Shown one piece after another: positions 9,601 through 18,000 of a stretch of DNA of 64,000 nucleotides (positions are counted from its first letter, which is position 1; each line of letters starts with the position of its first letter). The stretch spans positions 2,976,001-3,040,000 of the forward strand of contig OW818699.1 in the NCBI GenBank assembly GCA_942493385.1. The letters run 5' to 3'. The notes under the pieces were generated by a model. It had not been told where the DNA came from, searched no databases, and saw nothing but the letters and a program-made list of their open reading frames with translations. A program made the translations under genes and the position numbers. This DNA comes from UBA8389 sp942493385. Its GTDB lineage: Bacteria > Bacteroidota > Bacteroidia > Bacteroidales > UBA1402.

Positions 9601-10683
9601 ACCGAAAACGCTACGAAATTTACAGTAATTGAAGTACGTGACACGGGTTGCGGTATTCCACAGGAGGCACTTTCACGCATCTTCGACCGTTATTATCAAG
9701 TGAATAACGAGAATCAAGTAGCAGGTTCGGGCATTGGTCTTTCGTTGGTTAAAAACCTTGCCGATTTACACCAAGGAACCATTCAGGTGGAAAGCACCAT
9801 GAGTGTTGGCTCGACCTTCCGGTTCAGGATTCAGACAGATCAACTTTACCCGGAAGCCATTCATACTGAAATTCAATCCAAGGCTACTTCTGTCGATGAA
9901 ACGGACCTTACCAAAGGTTTGATCCTGGTCGTTGAGGACAACGACGAAATCCGGGATTACATCGGACGTTCCCTTTCGGACTCTTTCAACATTTTGGAGG
10001 CAACCAATGGAAAATCGGGCGCTGAATTAGCTTTTGAACACATTCCTGACATCATCATCAGTGATGTGACCATGCCGGTGATGGATGGCATGGAGTTCTG
10101 CCGAATCATGAAAGAAGACATGCGCACCAGCCACATTCCACTTATTCTGCTGACGGCCAAGGACACGCTACAGGACCGAATGGACGGATATTCCATCGGT
10201 GCCGATTCCTACATGACCAAGCCGTTCAGTGCCGGCTTGTTGCAAATCAGAGTGAAGAACTTGTTGGAGGCCAAACAAAAAATGGCCCAGATGTACTCCT
10301 CCTCCATGAATCAGAAACAGGCTTTCATGACCGAGTCGCTGAACAAGTTGGATAAGGAATTCATGGATAAAGTGAACCGAATCATTGAGGACAATCTGGA
10401 TTCGGAGCAAATCAATGTGGCCTTTATCGCCGAGCAATTGAACATGAGCCACTCGACGCTGTATCGCAAAATCAAGGCGCTCACGTCGATGTCCGCCAAT
10501 GAAATCATCAAAAAAATGAAACTTCAAAAGGCAGAACAACTGCTGCTGTCGGGGAAATATACCATTTCAGAGATAGCCTACCTGACCGGTTTCAGCACAC
10601 CGACGTATTTTCGGCAGTGCTTCAAAGATGAGTTCGGACAATCGCCTTCTGAATACCTAAAACAAATTAAGGACAGCATTTAA
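6658..10683 (+). CDS. Hybrid two-component system (HTCS) sensor/regulator
   Basis: The 1341-residue protein joins sensor kinase and transcription factor. After a signal peptide (about 1-18) comes a large periplasmic two-component propeller region with many (N)LWIGT/VWVGT blades (about 20-700), a Y_Y_Y domain (about 710-785) and one membrane helix (about 790-812). Cytoplasmic parts follow: HisKA with FYTNITHELRTP (phosphoacceptor H847), HATPase_c with DNLISNALKYT and GSGIGLSL, a receiver domain (acceptor D1136 in IISDVTMPVMDG) and an AraC-type DNA-binding domain at the C-terminus. HTCS proteins sense oligosaccharides and switch on nearby glycan-degrading genes; the divergent GH43 gene is the natural target. 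The ATG at 6658 was chosen over 6556 because it starts the signal peptide and follows the promoter. The 3' end overlaps the convergent JAMM gene by 17 bases. Confidence 0.92.
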   Translation: MKTKFTLLLFLYPILLFAKSYTIEKLGMEQGLSNSYIVGIAQDKEGYLWFATESGLNRFDGHSFRVYRKNSVPNKGINSNELNMVYADNTDNTIYIATQRTGLNAFDTKTEKFTYYTANSSIPNSIITNDVTNIAPAWDGNLWICTYHFGVEYFDKKAKSFKHYNQATIPGFVSNHVWCVADDNHGKLYIGHVFNGLSVLSLKDQTIKNYRNIPGDPSSFPGEEVTTLHIDKRNNVWVGTNNGLALFNPISEKFTVIRNIPGDPNSLASNRILSIKELDNDKLWIGTNQGGISILDLRQISFLNPGNIAFQHLDANDDNSGLSNLAVKSIFQDSFHNIWIGTLGGGINVISNRTRFFNSWTYSPYRSAKNSLSTKLACGICTDSENRVWIGTDGGIDVYDKGLKTLHFSKKTGDIPDNFIISALKDSEGNLWLGSFEGHVIRYMAKTRQFKTMSEINSDASVRSFFEDNAKNIWIGTNRGLYSYNLKTGLVKAFYSENSNLPDNVILSVSQDAKGNLWIGSFGQGISIFTPDFRLIRNINIFNGFCSNAIHYLYRDSKNNMWVATREGLAVFKSSEDTSYRVFNEKDGLADSYVCAIAEGKSGELWVSTNSGISHLIFDENRFENFNFLDGIPIGNFTSGSVTKTSDGIICFASQNGVCYFNSNDKPANYKAPKAVITELRYYDRHIAQSTNSFNLPIAGNITLKHFQNTFSIAFNVLDFGLNEETEFAYLLKGLEDTWYNLGGEKQVTFRNLPHGSYEFKVKTRMRNQEWSNQITTLEITIQPPFWLTWWAKTIYFLLIVWLILFIANFYKRKLKLENDLYLEQRNHQQEQELNDERMSFYTNITHELRTPLTLIIGPLKDLETDRSLAQDHQKKISLISRSATRLLNLINQIMEFRKTETQNKKLCVIKGDLGKLIQEIGIKYEGLNQNKDLQIKISVEENQPPQFFDPEIITIVLDNLISNALKYTKKGEIGLSMKTRTENATKFTVIEVRDTGCGIPQEALSRIFDRYYQVNNENQVAGSGIGLSLVKNLADLHQGTIQVESTMSVGSTFRFRIQTDQLYPEAIHTEIQSKATSVDETDLTKGLILVVEDNDEIRDYIGRSLSDSFNILEATNGKSGAELAFEHIPDIIISDVTMPVMDGMEFCRIMKEDMRTSHIPLILLTAKDTLQDRMDGYSIGADSYMTKPFSAGLLQIRVKNLLEAKQKMAQMYSSSMNQKQAFMTESLNKLDKEFMDKVNRIIEDNLDSEQINVAFIAEQLNMSHSTLYRKIKALTSMSANEIIKKMKLQKAEQLLLSGKYTISEIAYLTGFSTPTYFRQCFKDEFGQSPSEYLKQIKDSI

Positions 10684-11083
10684 TATCCTCCAAAATGCTT
10701 ACCGGTACGTTTTCCACTATTCCTTGACGGATGTGGAACGCTTTGACGACAGGTTTGGTTTCAGCCAGTGAAACAATCACATACAGGATGTTGGGGTCGA
10801 AGGCCAATCGAATGTCTTCCTCGGAGGGTCTGGCTGGAGTTGCCGGATGGCTGTGGTAATTGGCGATAATATTCAATCCTTCTGCCCTGGCTGAACGCAG
10901 TACCTGAAACTGTTCGGCAGGAACAAACGTGAAGTGCTCCGGACTGGCATCGGCGTTGGTCATGCCATAACGGTATTCAACGACATCTCCCTTTCCTGAC
11001 AACAAACCGCAGGCTTCGTTCGGAAGTTCCGCCCTGGCTTGCAGGACAATGCCATTAATAATGGAACGTGGAATCTGTATCAT
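10667..11083 (-). CDS. M67-family JAMM/MPN+ metalloprotease
   Basis: The 138-residue protein carries a complete zinc-protease JAMM motif: E23 in LPNEACGLLSG, then H77-S-H79 followed by S87 and D90 (HSHPATPARPSEED). Prokaryotic stand-alone JAMM proteins trim or release ubiquitin-fold sulfur carriers, for example QbsD, Mec+ and HcyD. Here the gene is last in an operon whose first gene encodes such a carrier with extra residues after its glycines, so unmasking that carrier is the likely job (inference). The start at 11083 overlaps the stop of the TusA-like gene by four bases (ATGA), suggesting translational coupling; a longer upstream frame would lie inside that gene and is rejected. Confidence 0.88.
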   Translation of the reverse strand: MIQIPRSIINGIVLQARAELPNEACGLLSGKGDVVEYRYGMTNADASPEHFTFVPAEQFQVLRSARAEGLNIIANYHSHPATPARPSEEDIRLAFDPNILYVIVSLAETKPVVKAFHIRQGIVENVPVSILEDIKCCP

Positions 11084-11307
11084 TTTTGTATGGAGATTAA
11101 ATGAAACCCTTTTTGATCGGTTTCTCGGATGGAAAGCACGTTGAAACCTTGTTCGGTGGAAGATCGTGGAATGTTCTCGAGCGGCTCTCCTTCGGTGACA
11201 AGTACGTCTAATATGTCGCCGGGGGCCAGTTTGGAAAGTTGTATTTTGGTGCGGACAAAAGTCATCGGGCAATGATCCCTGGTGACGTCCAAATTGAATT
11301 GTGCCAT
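11080..11307 (-). CDS. TusA/SirA-like sulfurtransferase
   Basis: The 75-residue protein has the TusA fold signature: a short first strand, then DHCPMTFVRTKIQLSKL with the active cysteine C13, followed by PGDILDVLVTEGEPLENIPRS. TusA-family proteins carry sulfur as a persulfide on this cysteine and pass it to partners; the usual motif is CPxP, and here it is CPMT, so the second proline is missing. It lies seven bases after the DsrE2-like gene and overlaps the JAMM gene start by four bases. In this operon it probably feeds sulfur to, or takes it from, the sulfur-carrier protein. Confidence 0.82.
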   Translation of the reverse strand: MAQFNLDVTRDHCPMTFVRTKIQLSKLAPGDILDVLVTEGEPLENIPRSSTEQGFNVLSIRETDQKGFHLISIQK

Positions 11308-11314
11308 AATCTAT

Positions 11315-11794
11315 TTATATAAAAAGTGTTTGTCCACCTTCGGAAATCTTCAAAAACGTAGGAACACCAAGCACATCTTTTACTTCGTGGATGAGGTCGC
11401 TTTTTTGAATGCCCAAAATGTGCATGGCCATTTCGCAAGCGTAGATGTTCACACCCAGCTCTTTGGATGCTTCGACGAGTTCTTCAAGAGTAGCCACGTT
11501 GCTCTTACGCATCAGGTAGCGGAAAATCTTGGGACTAAGACCCAGAAAGTTCAAACGGCTCACAGGTGCACTCTTCAGCCCGCCCATGAAAACCCCGAAC
11601 ACTTTGGGCAAAAAGCCTTTGCCGACAGGCGAACGCCCTTGTTTGACTTTGATGGCATCTAGCCCCCAGAAGGTAAAAAAGAGGTTCACTTCGTAACCGA
11701 TGGCGGCTGCACCGGTAGCCAGTGTGAATGCGGCAGTCAGCTTGTCAAAATCACCGCTGAAACCTATGATGGAGAGTTTTTTTTGTTCGGACAT
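11315..11794 (-). CDS. DsrE2-family (DsrE/DsrF-like) sulfur-relay protein
   Basis: The 159-residue protein matches the DsrE2 family: KLSIIGFSGDFDKLTAAFTL at the start, FFTFWGLDAI, a conserved FMGGLKSAPVSRLNF-like loop, and the late Cys-containing segment VNIYACEMAMHILG. DsrE2 proteins bind sulfur on conserved cysteines and are usually next to TusA and rhodanese genes, as here with TusA seven bases downstream. It starts five bases after the E1-like enzyme gene. A role in sulfane-sulfur transfer within this operon is inferred from family and context. It could be weakly membrane-associated because of its hydrophobic first third. Confidence 0.85.
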   Translation of the reverse strand: MSEQKKLSIIGFSGDFDKLTAAFTLATGAAAIGYEVNLFFTFWGLDAIKVKQGRSPVGKGFLPKVFGVFMGGLKSAPVSRLNFLGLSPKIFRYLMRKSNVATLEELVEASKELGVNIYACEMAMHILGIQKSDLIHEVKDVLGVPTFLKISEGGQTLFI

Positions 11795-11799
11795 GATTG

Positions 11800-12612
11800 T
11801 TAATTTTTGTGGCTCTGCAAATCGCAGACAGCCTGTTCGGATTCAATTAATTCGGTGATGCTTGGCTCGTCGCCGCAGATGGGGCATTTGTGATTGTGTT
11901 TGCCCTTGATGGTGCGGAACTCCATGGTTTTGGCATTGAATGTGAGCATGCGGTTGGTAAGCAACTCCCCTACTCCAGTGACGTATTTCAGCACTTCGGC
12001 TGCTTGGATGGTTCCCAACATACCTGCTATGGCACCCAAGACACCGGCTTGCGAGCAGGTCGGAACAGCATTGGCAGGAGGCGGCCCGTAAAAGAAGCAA
12101 CGGTAGCAGGCGGAGCCGGGCACATACGTGAAGGTCTGTCCCTCAAAACGCAAAATGCCACCGTGAGAAAAGGGTTTACCAGCCAATACACAGGCATCGT
12201 TGATTAGGAATTTGACGGGAAAATTGTCGGTGCCGTCCACGATGAAATCGTAGTCTTTGATCAAATCAAATGCGTTTTCGGCAGTAAAAAGCTCCTGATA
12301 GGTAACCACCTTGACATCCGGGTTCAGCCGGTTAATCTTTTCCTTGGCCGAAAGCACTTTGGGGCGGCCAACGTCCTCGGTGAAATGGATGACCTGTCGT
12401 TGCAAGTTGCTGAGGTCCACCACGTCGCCATCGATCAAACCGATGGTTCCGACGCCAGCTGCAGCCAGATAAAGCGCTATGGGAGCACCTAGTCCGCCGG
12501 CACCGATGATGAGCACCTTGGCGGCGTTGATCTTTTCCTGTCCTTCCACTCCGACATCAGCCAGCAGAATGTGGCGGCTGTAGCGTTGAATCTGATCTTC
12601 TGTAAAATCCAT
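11800..12612 (-). CDS. ThiF/MoeB/HesA-family E1-like adenylyltransferase
   Basis: The 270-residue enzyme has the E1-like Rossmann signature VLIIGAGGLGAPIALYLAAAGVG (about 32-54), IDGDVVDLSNLQRQ, and FIVDGTDNFPVKFLINDAC. Two zinc-ligand pairs are visible: CYRC in the middle and CPIC near the C-terminus. Enzymes of this type activate the C-terminal glycine of a ubiquitin-fold carrier with ATP, so that sulfur can be added as a thiocarboxylate. The carrier gene lies nine bases upstream in the same operon. It could be called MoeB or ThiF by homology, but no molybdopterin or thiazole genes are nearby, so a HcyF-like role is preferred. Confidence 0.9.
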   Translation of the reverse strand: MDFTEDQIQRYSRHILLADVGVEGQEKINAAKVLIIGAGGLGAPIALYLAAAGVGTIGLIDGDVVDLSNLQRQVIHFTEDVGRPKVLSAKEKINRLNPDVKVVTYQELFTAENAFDLIKDYDFIVDGTDNFPVKFLINDACVLAGKPFSHGGILRFEGQTFTYVPGSACYRCFFYGPPPANAVPTCSQAGVLGAIAGMLGTIQAAEVLKYVTGVGELLTNRMLTFNAKTMEFRTIKGKHNHKCPICGDEPSITELIESEQAVCDLQSHKN

Positions 12613-12621
12613 GACCTGCCG

Positions 12622-12834
12622 TTATTTGGAACCGCCTCCCATGAAATACAAGAAATCCACCTCATCGCCTTCGTTCAACAGCGTGGAGGAATAGTCGTCC
12701 TTAAGGACAAATTCACCGTTCCGTTGTACGGAAACCATTTCAGGTTGGAAAACATTGTTCAGCTTGATGACATCCATTACGGACAGTGGCAGGTTCAGTT
12801 CTTGATCTGTTCCGTTTATTTTTAATGTGCTCAT
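12622..12834 (-). CDS. MoaD/ThiS-like sulfur carrier with masked C-terminal glycines
   Basis: The 70-residue protein has a ubiquitin-like fold signature: LKINGTDQELNLPLSVMDVI, VSVQRNGEFVLKDDY, and LLNEGDEVDFLYFMGGG. Mature MoaD and ThiS end in Gly-Gly, which is adenylated and converted to a thiocarboxylate. Here three glycines (66-68) are followed by Ser-Lys, so the reactive end is blocked until two residues are removed. Masked carriers of this kind are known from QbsE and HcyS systems, where a JAMM protease does the trimming; a JAMM gene closes this operon. It is the first gene of five and is divergent from the sulfite reductase gene. It is probably the sulfide donor for an amino-acid sulfur step. 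Confidence 0.9.
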   Translation of the reverse strand: MSTLKINGTDQELNLPLSVMDVIKLNNVFQPEMVSVQRNGEFVLKDDYSSTLLNEGDEVDFLYFMGGGSK

Positions 12835-12907
12835 ATTATTTGGTTTTAATGACGATACAAAGATCCTTAAGGGAATGGCATTGCGACATACCCCATCCGA
12901 GGCATTT

Positions 12908-12929
12908 TTATACCCTACTTGTGGTATAA
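12908..12929. promoter_or_regulatory. Palindrome between divergent sulfur genes, possible operator
   Basis: TTATACC (12908-12914) and GGTATAA (12923-12929) form a perfect 7-bp inverted repeat with an eight-base spacer. It lies in the gap between the sulfur-carrier operon and the sulfite reductase gene and could let one regulator control both. The regulator is unknown. Confidence 0.4.
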
Positions 12930-12975
12930 TGAAATAATTCTCATTGGAAAATTATTTAAACAAGAATATACTTGT

Positions 12976-12983
12976 TATATTTG
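12976..12983 (+). promoter_or_regulatory. -7 box of the sulfite reductase flavoprotein gene
   Basis: TATATTTG is a match to TAnnTTTG, 47 bases before the ATG at 13030. It lies downstream of the first in-frame ATG (12919), supporting the later start. Confidence 0.55.
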
Positions 12984-13029
12984 CATCGTGATACGGAAGA
13001 AACGTCCACCACTTTATCATCTACACATA

Positions 13030-14874
13030 ATGACCGAGACAAATCTTAATAAACTATCCATAACGCCCTTATCATCTGAGCAATACGCTCAACTATCCGC
13101 ATTGGTCCAAACCATTGACAACCAACAGGCCACCTGGCTGGCAGGCTATTTTTCAGGTCTTTCGGCCCAGTCTTTTAAGGAAACTTCCGATAAAAAACAC
13201 ACGAAAGTACTGACCATCTTATACGGCAGCTTAACTGGCAAAGGGGAAGAAATTGCGACACTTGCAGCCACAAAAGCAAAACAGCACGGTCTGGAGGTCA
13301 GCTTGCAGGATATGGCCAACTTTTCTGCCAATGATTTGATCAACACCCAAAATCTATTGGTGGTGGTTTCCACCCACGGAAAAGGCGCGCCGCCCTTTCC
13401 AGCCAAGGGCTTGCACGATTATCTGTTCAGCAACCGGGCACCAAGCTTGAAAGCGTTGAACTATGTCGTACTTGCCTTGGGTGACTCCAGCTACGATGAA
13501 TTCTGCAAGGCAGGCATCGATTTTGACCAACAATTGGAAAAGTTGGGCGCCACCAAACTGAGCCCGCTGCACATGGGCGATGTGGACATCGATTCGACGG
13601 CGCCATCCTGGCTCGACACAACTTTGCCTTTGTTTGAAAGCGGAAAATCGGCAGTAGCAGCTCCAGCATATTCCTTTCTGAAAAAAAGCAACCGCAAGCA
13701 AGCGACCGTTTCGTTCGTTAAAAACAGTCACTTCGTACCGTCAAAACTTAAAAAGCCGTTGCCAAACAAGTCGAACCCCTATTCGGCGGCAGTCTTGGAA
13801 AAGTACAATCTTCATGGGGAGGAGTCATCAAGACAAACCATTCATATTGAGTTGGAGGCTGACGCTCCTGGCCTGAGCTTTCAACCAGGAGATTCGGCCG
13901 GAGTGATACCGTACAATCACCCCAATCTTATTCGTGAGGTTTTGGATACGACCGGATTTGATCCAACCGAAAAGTTGGTATACAAAGAAAAAAAATGCGA
14001 ATTGAAGAAGCATTTGCGGGAGTCGGTGGAACTTTCCAAGTTGACGTTGGACGTCATCAAGAAATACCTCGAACTGGCTCCATTGGAATCGCTTCTTGCC
14101 CTAACCAAGGACCGCGAAGCGTTGGCTGTGTATCTTAAAGGCAGGGACATCGTCGATTTGTTGACCGACTATCCCATACAAGGTTTGACACCAGAAACTT
14201 TTCTTTCGGTATTGCGACCACTTCAGCCAAGGTATTACTCCATTTCCTCTAGTCCGCTCGAGGCTCCTGGGAAAATGCACCTTACCGTTGGTGTGGTGAC
14301 CTTTGAAAACGCAGGACGTACCCGAAATGGCACCTGCTCCAACTACCTGTCCGATGTCAAAATTGAGGACGAGCACATTCCGGTTTTTATTGAACCCAAT
14401 ACCCATTTCAGATTGCCTGAGAACCCCTCCATTCCCATCATCATGATGGCTGCGGGCACTGGCATCGCACCTTTCCGAGCATTCGTGCAACACCGTGCTC
14501 ATTCGGAGCATCCAGGCAAAAGCTGGTTATTTTTTGGAAACCGGGTTCGAAATGGAGAGTTTTTGTACGAAAAGGAATGGAATGCGCATATGGATTCTGG
14601 AGTACTCACACGAATGGATGCCGTATTCTCGCACGAAGGTCTTGAAAAAAAATATGTCCAGCATTGTTTGAAGGATCGGGCGGCTGAAGTTTTTCAGTGG
14701 ATGGAAGATGGAGCTCACCTGTATTTATGTGGCAGCATGAGCGGATTTGCTACTGACGTGCAACTTGAACTTGTCCGAATCATCGCTGAATATGGAGGAC
14801 GCAGCAAGGAGGATGCCGAAGCGTATTTGGACGAGATGCAATACAGCGGTCGATTTCAGATGGATGTTTATTGA
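13030..14874 (+). CDS. cysJ: Sulfite reductase (NADPH) flavoprotein, CysJ type
   Basis: The 614-residue diflavin reductase contains a flavodoxin domain (about 58-195: ILYGSLTGKGEEIA, STHGKGAPPFPAKGLHDYLF, LALGDSSYDEFCKAG), an FAD-binding domain (about 225-455, with RYYSISSS) and an NADP-binding domain (MMAAGTGIAPFRAFVQHR, YLCGSM) ending in the family-typical MDVY. CysJ moves electrons from NADPH through FAD and FMN to the sulfite reductase hemoprotein. The gene for the hemoprotein is not next to it. It is divergent from a sulfur-carrier operon that would use the resulting sulfide. ATG 13030 is preferred to 12919 because the promoter lies between them and the extra 37 residues do not look like family sequence. 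Confidence 0.9.
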   Translation: MTETNLNKLSITPLSSEQYAQLSALVQTIDNQQATWLAGYFSGLSAQSFKETSDKKHTKVLTILYGSLTGKGEEIATLAATKAKQHGLEVSLQDMANFSANDLINTQNLLVVVSTHGKGAPPFPAKGLHDYLFSNRAPSLKALNYVVLALGDSSYDEFCKAGIDFDQQLEKLGATKLSPLHMGDVDIDSTAPSWLDTTLPLFESGKSAVAAPAYSFLKKSNRKQATVSFVKNSHFVPSKLKKPLPNKSNPYSAAVLEKYNLHGEESSRQTIHIELEADAPGLSFQPGDSAGVIPYNHPNLIREVLDTTGFDPTEKLVYKEKKCELKKHLRESVELSKLTLDVIKKYLELAPLESLLALTKDREALAVYLKGRDIVDLLTDYPIQGLTPETFLSVLRPLQPRYYSISSSPLEAPGKMHLTVGVVTFENAGRTRNGTCSNYLSDVKIEDEHIPVFIEPNTHFRLPENPSIPIIMMAAGTGIAPFRAFVQHRAHSEHPGKSWLFFGNRVRNGEFLYEKEWNAHMDSGVLTRMDAVFSHEGLEKKYVQHCLKDRAAEVFQWMEDGAHLYLCGSMSGFATDVQLELVRIIAEYGGRSKEDAEAYLDEMQYSGRFQMDVY

Positions 14875-15000
14875 CCGCAAATTGTATGAAAAAGGAAAGC
14901 AATTTGGAAAAAGGTTGTACAGAATGCCAAATCTCCTGTTAATTACTAACAAAAAAGCCATACATAGGCTGTTTGTCACACACTTGTAACAAATATTTCC

Positions 15001-15008
15001 TATTTTTG
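15001..15008 (+). promoter_or_regulatory. -7 box of the CotH-domain cargo gene
   Basis: TATTTTTG lies 42 bases before the ATG at 15050 and matches the Bacteroidetes -7 consensus. Confidence 0.5.
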
Positions 15009-15049
15009 GCACCGCTATTTACTAAAAGGCTTGCCCATCAATATCCGAC

Positions 15050-18000
15050 ATGAATCTACACCCCTCCCATAGAATTCTGTATGCAACATTCATTCTATTT
15101 TTTTCATTTTCAAGCTTGCATGCAAAAGTCCATATAAACGAAATCCTGGCATCCAACTCCACCATCAACACCGACCCGGACAACCAAGCCAATGCCGACT
15201 GGGTGGAACTGTTCAATACCGACAGTGTAGCTGTCAACTTGAACGGATATTACCTAACGGACAACATCAACGACCCTGTCAAGTACAGAATCACCACCGA
15301 CATCATGCTGCCTGCCAATGGACACCTCCTGTTTTGGTGCGACGGTACCGTCGGCGGCACGGGCATTCATACGAATTTCAAGCTTTCGGCCGATGGCGAA
15401 GAAATCGCTTTGTTCAGTCCGGAAGGCGTATTGTTGGACTCTCTGACTTTCGGGCCGCAAAGCCTTGATATTTCGTTTGCCCGCTACCCAGATGGAAGTC
15501 CCTATTGGGAATATTACCCAAAACCCACACCAGCTGCAGCCAACGATTCGACCGGTTTTGGCGGACATGTACTTTCTTTGCCCGATTTCAAAATCAAAGG
15601 CGGCATTTATAGTGGAACGGTACTGGTAGAAGCCTACAACGATATGGGCGGAACCCTGCGATATACCCTCGACGGAACCGAACCGAGCGAATCTTCTATG
15701 CTCTACACCGGCCCAATCGCCCTCCTAAAGACCACAAGCCTGAGGGCCCGAATTTTCAAGGACAAGGAAATCCCAGGACCTATAGCCACAGAAACCTATT
15801 TCATCAACGAAGGATTGGAAAACCGCAAACTTCCTGTCGTTTCCATCACCACCGATCCGAAGAACTTCTGGGATTCATCCATGGGCATCTATGTGCAAAG
15901 CTTTAAACCTGAATGGGAAATACCAGTCAACGTGGAGCTTTTTGAAAACAACGGTTCAGATAGGGCCGGTTTTAATGAAAAAGCAGGTATCAAAGTCAAC
16001 GGACTGTATTCCTGGCAGTTGCCTCAAAAAATGCTGGGCGTATATTTTCGTAAACAATACGGTGTCAGCAAACTTGAATTTCCTCTTTTCAACGATAGGC
16101 CTAGAGCAAGTTTCGACAATTTCGCCTTACGAGCGTCTGGCAGTGATTGGAGCCACACCATGTTTCGCGACGGACTCATGCAACAGGCATGCCACGACTT
16201 CAACATGAAGTTGGACAATATGGCGTTCCGTCCCAGCATTGTCTATGTGAACGGTCAATATATGGGCATTCACAACATTCGCGAGAAGGTGGACGAAGAC
16301 TACGTCGCCTCCAATTTCGGATACAAGGAAGGAACGTTTGACCTGATTGAAAATGGCGATTATGTAGAATCGGGGACTTTGGACGCATGGAACGCCTATT
16401 GGACATTGGTAAACAAAGACTTGTCCATTCAGGCGAACTTTGACACCGTAGCGAATTACATGGACATTAAAAGTTTTTCCGACCTCATCGTGACCGAAGT
16501 CTATGCCGGAAACAGTTCGATCGACCACAACACCATGGCCTGGAAACCCAAAGAAAGTGGCAAATGGCGTTGGATCCTGATGGATTTGGATCGAGGTTTT
16601 TTTGAATACGACAAGTACTTGCTTTCCTACTATTCGGGGCAAACCGTTTGGCCTTTGGCGCAATTGCTGAAAAACTCCAATTACAAAAAATACTTGGGCA
16701 CCCATTTGGCCAACCACTTGTACACGACTTTCAATCCCATTCGAATGGACAATCGGATTGATAGGCACAAGCAACTAATCGAAGCTGAAATGCCCAATCA
16801 CATCGAACGTTGGCTGGGTACCACTTCCTCCTATGGTAATGCAATGCCTTCCCTTGCTTATTGGAACACCAAGGTGCAAAACTTAAAATCGTATGCCGAT
16901 GGCAGACCTGTCAACATTTTGTACGACTTGCAAACTTCGTATGGCTTCTCCGCACCTGCTGCGCTAACCCTATCTGTTAGTCCTTCGGTTGGTGGAGAAA
17001 TCTTGTTCAACGACTTACAACTCACCGCTTCCGAATGGTTCGGATTGTACCCCAAAAATTTGGAATTCACCTTGAAAGCGGTTCAAAAACCCGGCTTTAC
17101 CTTTAGAGGATGGAGAACGGCCAGGTTGGATACGCTTATCGCCAAAAAGTCTACCTGGTACTACCTCAGCAACGGTAGTGACCAAGGCACGGCTTGGATG
17201 GCCCCCGATTTTGACGCATCCAGTTGGAAAACCGGCTTGGGCAAACTGGGCTATGGGTTCAGTGGACTAGGAACAACCCTTTCATACGGTTCCAGTTCGA
17301 GCAACAAATACATCACTTATTATTTCAGAAACAGCTTCAACGTGACCAAAGAAGCATTGAACAAGGGTAGCTTTCGCATCAACCTTTTGCGGGAAGATGG
17401 CGCGTTGGTTTACATCAATGGTCAGCTGGTTCTTCAAACCAACATGCCTGCAGGCCCAATCACTTATAAGACAGTGGCCACCTCAACCATCGAAGGCACA
17501 GCTCAAACGGTTTACATTCCTTTTGTCATTCCCAATTCCTACTTGGTCGAAGGCAACAATGTAATCGCCGTAGAAGTACACCAGGTTTCTGCATCCAGCT
17601 CCGACATGGCTTTCGATTTGGACTTGTTGTCCGAAATCGTGGACACAACGGCCTACTTGTCCACCACTCCTACGCTGACAACAGTCCTAAGTGGCGATAT
17701 GAAGCTAACGGCAGTCTATGAATCGACCGGACAATCCGTCGTACCGTCTTCGATCACCGCAAACACGACCCTCTACAAGGTTAAGTCTCCCTATTATGTT
17801 TCTGGCGAGGTAACCATTGCCGAAAACACCACCTTAACTATTGAACCAGGAGTTGTTGTCCTAATGGCCCCTAAGGCCAACTTCACGATACACGGATCCA
17901 TACAAGCTATGGGAACGGCTTCCGACAGCATTTTATTCAAGATGAATCCATCCTATCCGGACAGCATCAGCTGGGGTGCACTGTGTTTTATCAACACCAC

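Noticed and set aside
11084..11272. Upstream extension of the JAMM protease frame
   Set aside because: It lies inside the TusA-like gene, and its translation is rich in Arg and His, unlike the family; the ATG at 11083 overlaps the TusA stop by four bases, as in coupled genes.
12919..13029. Longer start for the sulfite reductase flavoprotein
   Set aside because: The -7 promoter box lies inside this extension and the extra residues do not match the family.
16127..16774. 215-codon antisense frame within the CotH-domain gene
   Set aside because: Coding evidence on the plus strand is strong and continuous; the antisense frame has no motif or promoter.
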